A model generated the notes under the pieces. The model searched no databases. It saw only the letters and a list, made by a program, of their open reading frames with translations, and was not told where the DNA came from. A program made the position numbers and the translations under genes. Shown here one piece after another: positions 12,169 to 17,222 of a DNA stretch of 17,222 nucleotides. The DNA comes from Chromera velia. Taxonomy: Eukaryota > Sar > Chromeraceae. The stretch lies in assembly GCA_018398765.1 (NCBI GenBank), contig JAHBMJ010002639.1, positions 1 through 17,222 on the forward strand, given 5' to 3'. Every line of letters starts with the position of its first letter. Within the stretch, counting starts at the first letter, position 1.

Positions 12169-13440
12169 TAATTTTTTATATATCACACTAAATTTTATAT
12201 AAAAAACTAAGTCTTTAAAGCACTTAGAATGATTCTATTTATTGTTTCTTACCTACATGAAAGTATGAACAACTTTTAAAGATAAGGTTTAATGGGTTTG
12301 TGGTGTGTATGTTAGAAATTGTTGGACGTGAGTGAGGTGAAAGAGTTATAGTATGTTAATATGTCGGGGAGTGATTGCAGACTCTGCAGGCATGTGACAA
12401 TGCGCAGTGTAATGCACAAACAAGCTAACTTTTACTTCTAATAGAATCCGCCGAATCCGCACACTGATGTAAGGAGGGAACACACAGCGGGTAACCCCCA
12501 TGAAAGGTAAGAATGAATGTCCGCAAACAGATCTGCCGATTTGACACCCACAGAAAGCAGTTCAACCAAACAAATGTTGAGCACTATGACCATGCAAGAG
12601 GTAAATGCTTAGCTTTTGAAAGCCTGATCGATCCATGGCCTCTAGCCAGAGGGTCTTGCCCACGACTAGCCATCATAGCGTTCTTGTTTTTTCTGGGTGA
12701 GGCCCGGCACTGGCCACTGGGTCTTAGTCTACCCAGGAGCCCTACCTCTAAATTCTCATGCAAACAAAAGCTGCACCTCACTCCCACAACTTCAGATCAC
12801 CTGAGATTACCAGCCGTAATGCTTCCTCATGAAACTCAAGCACCGACAAACGGTCCTTCGAGAAAGGCTCAGTCTGACGTGCAGTACAGATATACAAAAA
12901 TTTATAAAGTGGCTCACCTTCTGGCCACCCAGAGCTGGCCCCCTCATCCAGAAAGCCTTTTCAGCTCCTCATCTACAGCTTATTAAAGGGTATGCATAGA
13001 AGGGATTCAATAGAAGCTTTACTGGGGCAACTTTGTGGGCCCCTTTGCGTGGAGACGGGCCATGCCCTTCGTGATGGAAGATCGAAATTGCCCTCTCAGG
13101 GCAACCAGTAGAGTGAATGTCATAAACCCAAGAAAAAGCAAAGAAGCCAATCCTCTAGGCTTTCGATAAAGCCTACTTTCATTGCTGGAGAGCAAGTCTG
13201 TGTGATGGGAGAGAGGCGGCACTAAATCGTGTAATATGCTCTGATCGACTTGAAATATTCGACGGAAAGCCGATTTTAGGAGCCGATTTTAGATCAGCCA
13301 ACCATGTGACGGCCCCGGAAGGCAACTACGCATTGCGGGCTAGGTTGCGGGCCAGGGCCCGGCCGGCCACCAAGGCCAAAAAGCACTTCCCGGCTGCGCG
13401 CTGACCCATCAAAATGCCGATCTGAAAAATTTTCAGTCAG
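12169..13440. other. AT-rich then mixed sequence, no supported gene
   Basis: 12169-12420 is strongly AT-rich. A 157-codon plus-strand ORF (12513-12986) shows no recognisable domain and no splice or codon support, so it is not called. Around 13260-13295 a short GCCGATTTTAG block is duplicated. Around 13350-13375 there is a GC-rich palindromic GGGCCCGGCCGGCC-like patch. Confidence 0.4.
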
Positions 13441-13470
13441 GTTTTCAGAAAGTTCTCCTCCAGTCAGAAA

Positions 13471-13743
13471 GTTGGGTCAACAGAATGGGCCTCTATCTAC
13501 AAAATCTCGTTGTCAAGCGTTCCATTGGATTGTATTAGAAGGCTTAATAACGACGAAATCGTGTTCAGCTTGTTATTCCAGAACCTCATTTTTGGAGGGG
13601 TTACAGATTCCGGAGTTTTTTCCTCCTCCGGTATCTGTGTTAGCTAGACACCTCTGGTTATTCATAGGAGTGGTTGCCTCAGTGCAAAGGAGTTGTACAA
13701 GAACTAAAAGGATTGGCGGACTGGTTTGGATCGCTCAATCAGG
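13471..13743 (+). pseudogene. Possible transposase-like coding remnant
   Basis: After a CAACAG acceptor-like site the frame is open through FHWIVLEGLITTKSCSACYS and FLEGLQIPEFFPPPVSVLAR. The GLI...C-x2-C spacing is reminiscent of the N-terminal zinc ribbon of Merlin/ISXO2-like transposases found in eukaryotes. An alternative segment 13681-13743 between GTTGCCTCAG and donor CAG|GTCAGT reads CKGVVQELKGLADWFGSLNQ. Nothing catalytic (DDE) is visible. This is a weak call supported mainly by lying inside the candidate transposon. Confidence 0.2.
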
Positions 13744-13777
13744 TCAGTTCGTTTTGTGTCGTTCCACCAGCAACAGG

Positions 13778-13847
13778 GGGGGGTGGACCCTCTCACAGGG
13801 GTACGAAACGGCCGAATTTCGTACCCCTACGAAAGGGTTCACCCCCC
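13778..13847. repeat. Strong 70-nt imperfect hairpin
   Basis: The inner arms GGGGTACGAAA (13798-13808) and TTTCGTACCCC (13817-13827) are perfect, with loop CGGCCGAA. The outer arms GGGGGGTGGACCC (13778-13790) and GGGTTCACCCCCC (13835-13847) pair with one mismatch. It could be a tiny inverted-repeat element, a processed-RNA precursor or a cruciform. No T-tract follows directly. Confidence 0.8.
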
Positions 13848-14066
13848 TCTCCCACTGAAGGAATTAAAAAAATCTTGTTTGCAGAGATGAGCTTTCTTGG
13901 TGCATACAGAAGGCTTTGTATAATGTCTGTAAGTGTTTCTATATGGTTGCAACCTGGCCATTGTGGTTGCTGAGTGACTGACCGGTCTGCCCTCGGCAAG
14001 GCAAAAAACTGCTGTCTCCCTTTACGTATGTTGCTCACGCCTTCCCCCCTTCTCTGCTCTTTGCAG

Positions 14067-14129
14067 GTCGTTGGTTTCATTTGGAAGATGTTTGTTCTGA
14101 GCCCCAAGCTTTCTTCAACTCTTCTAGAG
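14067..14129 (+). other. Isolated exon-like segment
   Basis: 63 nt between a very good acceptor (CTTCTCTGCTCTTTGCAG) and donor (GAG|GTAGGT). In phase 1-1 it reads RWFHLEDVCSEPQAFFNSSR and in phase 0-0 VVGFIWKMFVLSPKLSSTLL, so both are open. It has the size and splice style of the exons of the upstream gene, but no neighbours in phase were found. Confidence 0.25.
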
Positions 14130-14204
14130 GTAGGTCTTTGCATCTTTGTTACGGCCGCAGTCTTCAAACTGTGAAAGGGAGCAGTGCCCATACGTGCCGA
14201 GCCT

Positions 14205-14960
14205 GTGTTTTTTTCTACCGGCCTGACTGCCTCTAGGACTGCCTCTGAAATTTTGCCCTTCTTGCCTACTTGACTGCCCTCTAGCTTTCAGCCTTTCTAT
14301 CTGGCTAAATGCTTTTTCAATTTTAACCTTTCCGCCCGTCTTATTGTCTTTTTAATTTCGGTCTTCGCCGCGTTCCCAATTTTGGTCTTCCTGCCTGCCT
14401 GATTGCCTTCCCAATTTTGGCCTTCTTACCTGCCTGACTGCCTTCCAGAGTTTTGCATTCCTGCCATGCTGACTGCTTTCCGATTTTGGCCTTCTTGCCT
14501 GCCTGACTGCCCTCCAAATTTTGGTCTTTCTGTCTGCCTCAATGCTTTCCAAATTTTGGCCTTTGTGTCTGCCTGACTGACTTTGCAATTTTGGCCTTCC
14601 TGTTTGTTCGGTTGCCTTCCCAATTTCGGCTTTCCTGCCTGCCTGATTGCTTTTCCTATTTCAGCCTTCCTTCCCACCCAAGTTTCCTCCTAACGCTTCC
14701 TAATTTTGGTCATCCTGCTTGCCCGATGGCCTTCCCAATTTTGTTCTTTCTGCTGGCCCAACTGTCTTCCCAAGTTCGGTCTTCTTGTGTGTCTGACTAC
14801 CTCCCAGAGTTCGTTCTTTCTGCCCACATGCCTGCCTTCCAATTTTGGTTTTCTTGGCAGCCTGACTGCCTTCCAATTTCAGCCTTCCTGCCCGCTTGAT
14901 TGCCTTTCCGATTTCAGTTTTCCTGCCCATCCGATTGCTTTCCCAATTTCAGTCTTCCTG
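14205..14960. repeat. Polypyrimidine minisatellite, about 35-bp unit
   Basis: About 20 imperfect units of 33-36 bp, of the type CCTGCCTGACTGCCTTCC followed by AATTTTGGCCTT. Strand asymmetry is strong (C/T-rich plus strand, few G). The minus strand has open frames with GRQ and QEGQN repeats, best read as by-products of the repeat. Confidence 0.85.
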
Positions 14961-15456
14961 CTTTCATGTATCATTCTGATATAAATTAAAGATACAAGTT
15001 GTGTTTGTATGCATACTTTTATGTGTATTCTGGCAATTCGACTGACTTTTTGTTTGTGTGCACGTATTTCTGCAGGTGGTGTTTACGGGTGTGTATGTTT
15101 GATATATACTGAGATGCCCCCCCCTTCCCCCCCCCCTACCCTTGACATGCCCACCGTTGAGCAGTGCCTCATATGAATTGAAAACAAAACAGTTATGATC
15201 ATGAGAAGAAATACCTCAATCGGATCGATTCAAAGCCATTCAGATGCATTTCTTATTGTGTTTTCGTCTTCGCGTTAATTTACGATGATAGGTACCAGAC
15301 AATTTATGGTTTTGAAAAAATATACTCTATATATACATTTTTTTATTTCATTTTTTAAACATCTTACTAAGCTTAAATAGTCTTAAATAAATTATGAAAA
15401 TCAATTAGTTTAAAGGTTAAACTATCTATTTTAATGTTTTAAAAACTAAATTTTTC
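14961..15456. other. AT-rich intergenic DNA with C tracts
   Basis: No gene seen. C runs of 8 and 11 bases lie near 15118-15137. From about 15290 onward the sequence is highly AT-rich. Confidence 0.5.
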
Positions 15457-15577
15457 AAAGTCACTTTCCAGTACAAAAGTTTTAATTGTCAGTACAGTCA
15501 GTTTATATACCTAATCTATATTGGGGCCCTGGGCCTCGGTTTTTATTTTTATAGAGCCGCGGCGCGCACGGAAAAAA

Positions 15578-15652
15578 AGTTGACCGAGGACTCGTCAACT
15601 AGACTCGTCAAGATCCGCGAAAATCCTCGCCTTGGCAAGATCCGCGAAAATC
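15578..15652. repeat. Short direct repeats near CG-rich patch
   Basis: CAAGATCCGCGAAAATC occurs at 15609-15625 and 15636-15652, and ACTCGTCAA occurs twice just upstream (near 15590-15610). They follow the GCCGCGGCGCGC block associated with the right inverted repeat. Confidence 0.7.
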
Positions 15653-16335
15653 TGTTACGCGGGGTTATATTTTCGCACAGAGGAGTTGAGTCTTGCAGCA
15701 TGAAGACCAAAATTTGGGCATTCATTTAGAATTTGAGAAACTCTGCGACTTATTTAATAATTTCATTTTGAACTTAAGTGTTCATTAGAATGCCGTATAG
15801 AACCATATTACTGTCGCATAGAAGTACACAAATCCGATACTCAGTTTTGAACTTGATAAAGTTCTCTGGTGATCGTTCCTCACAAACGAAGAAAACTACC
15901 AAAATATTCAAAAAACTGAAATTGCACTCAGGTATGCACCTGGAGCTCAAACTGAGACTTGGATCTGTCCAATTTCATAGATTTCTGCTTCGGCTCCTTG
16001 GTTCCGGTTCTTCGGTCAAGCTTCTAGGCAGCTGCTCAAAATCGCAGCTAGAAAAGGAGTTTGAAGTGAGAGACGGTTGGAGAATGTTGGAGACGGATTC
16101 GTTCTCTCCAACTGCTCTTGCTCTTTTACAAGGCAGCAGGACCAGGCGAATCCACCAGTCACCGACTTATGTTTTATTCAGGTCAGGTTTCTCCGTTTAG
16201 TACTGGCTCTTTGGTCGAGCCTTCAGTCGCTTGCTCAAAATCGAAGATGGAAAACAAATGCGAAGCCGCAGGTGGTAGTGGAGTAGCACAGTCGAGGCAG
16301 TACAGCTTTGTTGTTCCTTCGCTCCTCTTCATTTA
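15653..16335. other. No supported gene; one diverged direct repeat
   Basis: A 140-codon ORF at 15778-16200 has no recognisable domain and is not called. A roughly 70-bp diverged direct repeat with the core GCTCAAAATCG lies at about 15985-16056 and 16190-16254. Confidence 0.4.
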
Positions 16336-16365
16336 GACACTCTCCATTTTTGCCCCCCCCAACCA

Positions 16366-17035
16366 AAGTAAAAGAGAGATAGAGAGAGAGAAAGTGAAAG
16401 TGTGAGAGAGAGTGAGAGAGAGAGAGTGAGAGAGAAAAAGAAAGAGTGAGAGAGAAAGAGAGGGGGAAGGAGAAGGAGACGGAGGGAGAGGGAGTAAGAG
16501 AGAGACAGTAAGAGAGAGGGAGATGGAGAGGGAGGAGGGGAGAGGGGGGAGGGGAGAGGGAGGGAGAGGCAGAGATGGAGGGGGGAGAGGGTAAGAGAGA
16601 CGGAGAAGGAGACGGAGAGAGGGAGGGAGGGAGAGAAAAGGAGAAAGTGAGAGGAAGAGAGAGAGGGAGAAGAAAGAGAGAGAGAAAAAGAGAAAAAGAG
16701 AGAGAGAGAGAAAGCAAGACAGAAAGCAAAATAACAGGAAAGAACTTCGTAAGGGGGAAGTAAGAATGGAAGGAATCAGGGAGGCAGAAGAAACGAAAGA
16801 AAAAAAAACGACCGACACACATACAGGCCGCAGTGCCAACGCGCTGATTCGAGGGGGGGAGGGGACAGAGAGATGAAGAGGGAGAGAGAGAAAGGAAGAG
16901 AGGGAGGGAGAGACTCTCAGATACTCTCACGAGGTAGGGGGAGAGAGAGGGAGAGAAAGGGAGAGAGGGAGGGAGGGAGAAAGAGAGAGGGCGAGAGGGA
17001 GGAAGAGGAAGAGGAAGAGAGAGGGGAGTATGTGT

Positions 17036-17066
<31 letters not shown>

Positions 17067-17222
17067 GACGGAGAGGGAGAGGGAGAGAAAGAGAGCTAGA
17101 GACGAAGAGGGAGAGGCACAGGGAGAGGGAGAGCGAGAAGGGAAGCGAAAGAGGAAGAGGAAGGGAGGGAAGGAGGGATGGAGGGAGTCTCAGAGCTAGA
17201 GAGGGAGAGAGAGGGAGAAAGA
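16366..17222. repeat. GA-rich microsatellite with 30-base G tract
   Basis: The region is almost pure purine on the plus strand (GAGA, GGGAGA and GGAGGA units), interrupted by a less repetitive patch at about 16725-16860. A run of 30 consecutive G lies at 17036-17065. Long low-complexity frames on both strands (Ser/Leu-rich on minus, Arg/Glu-rich on plus) are artefacts of the repeat. It continues beyond the window end. Confidence 0.95.

Larger units (their letters stand above)
12118..15506. mobile_element. Candidate degraded DNA transposon bounded by inverted repeats
   Basis: ATAAACTGACTGTACTGATAATT...CTAGAAAGTAACTTT at 12118-12168 recurs in reverse complement at 15457-15506 with about five mismatches in 50. 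Both ends continue inward into very AT-rich DNA and outward into a shared GCCGCGGCT block, although the right side has about 50 bp inserted before it. The inside holds no intact transposase. Alternatively these are two independent, oppositely oriented copies of a repeat family. No target duplication could be fixed. Confidence 0.45.

Noticed and set aside
12513-12986. A 157-codon plus-strand ORF
   Set aside because: No recognisable domain, mixed composition and an overlapping minus-strand ORF. It lies in transposon-like DNA.
16235-16930. Long Ser/Leu/Pro-rich minus-strand ORFs and Arg/Glu-rich plus-strand ORFs
   Set aside because: These are translations of a GA microsatellite with no complexity.
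1-17222. CRISPR array or bacterial defence island
   Set aside because: The tandem repeats lack unique spacers of constant size, no cas-like genes are present, and the introns show that the DNA is eukaryotic.

Overview
The window looks like nuclear DNA of a microbial eukaryote (protist or alga). It has dense spliceosomal introns with GT...AG ends and pyrimidine-rich (Y)nTGCAG acceptors, satellite DNA, miniature transposon remnants and no bacterial gene organisation. The species cannot be fixed from sequence alone. The one recognisable protein family (Crinkler/RHS-type P-loop NTPase plus nuclease) is known from oomycetes, chytrids, kinetoplastids and scattered algae and protists.

Layout. 1-1300: GC-rich satellite DNA made of three related tandem-repeat families sharing a CAGATC core. 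1378-9834: one long plus-strand gene, reconstructed here by eye. Its terminal exon (8117-9834) encodes a Walker-A NTPase followed by a divergent PD-(D/E)xK-like nuclease domain. Upstream of it at least 21 short candidate exons are flanked by good splice sites. Almost all obey one phase rule: each exon, or each pair of exons, begins and ends in phase 1 (codon G|GN). The array was built by tandem duplication of exon-plus-intron cassettes: three copies of an SEWK cassette, two copies of a GGL/VVxN cassette (one exon copy has an in-frame stop), and repeated A-B or A-B-C cassettes. A 4 x 21-nt segment and a 6-residue-repeat exon extend the same logic. If every open exon is joined, the frame stays open from 1378 to the stop at 9832-9834 (about 638 codons before the terminal exon and 572 in it). 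The true first exon was not found.

9840-17222: composition changes to AT-rich, gene-poor DNA. It holds a decayed reading frame with four in-frame stops, a small ORF resembling the T5orf172/GIY-YIG fold (10753-11034) in an unusually CTAG-rich tract, a tRNA-like (SINE-like) Pol III promoter pair, and a 214-bp MITE-like element with terminal inverted repeats and a 3-bp target duplication. It also has a pair of about 50-bp inverted repeats 3.3 kb apart that may bound a degraded DNA transposon, a 70-nt hairpin, a 35-bp polypyrimidine minisatellite, and a terminal GA microsatellite containing a 30-base G tract.

The most interesting signal is the exon array: a phase-matched, modular N-terminal region attached to a conserved NTPase/nuclease core, which would let exons be skipped, duplicated or swapped without breaking the frame.
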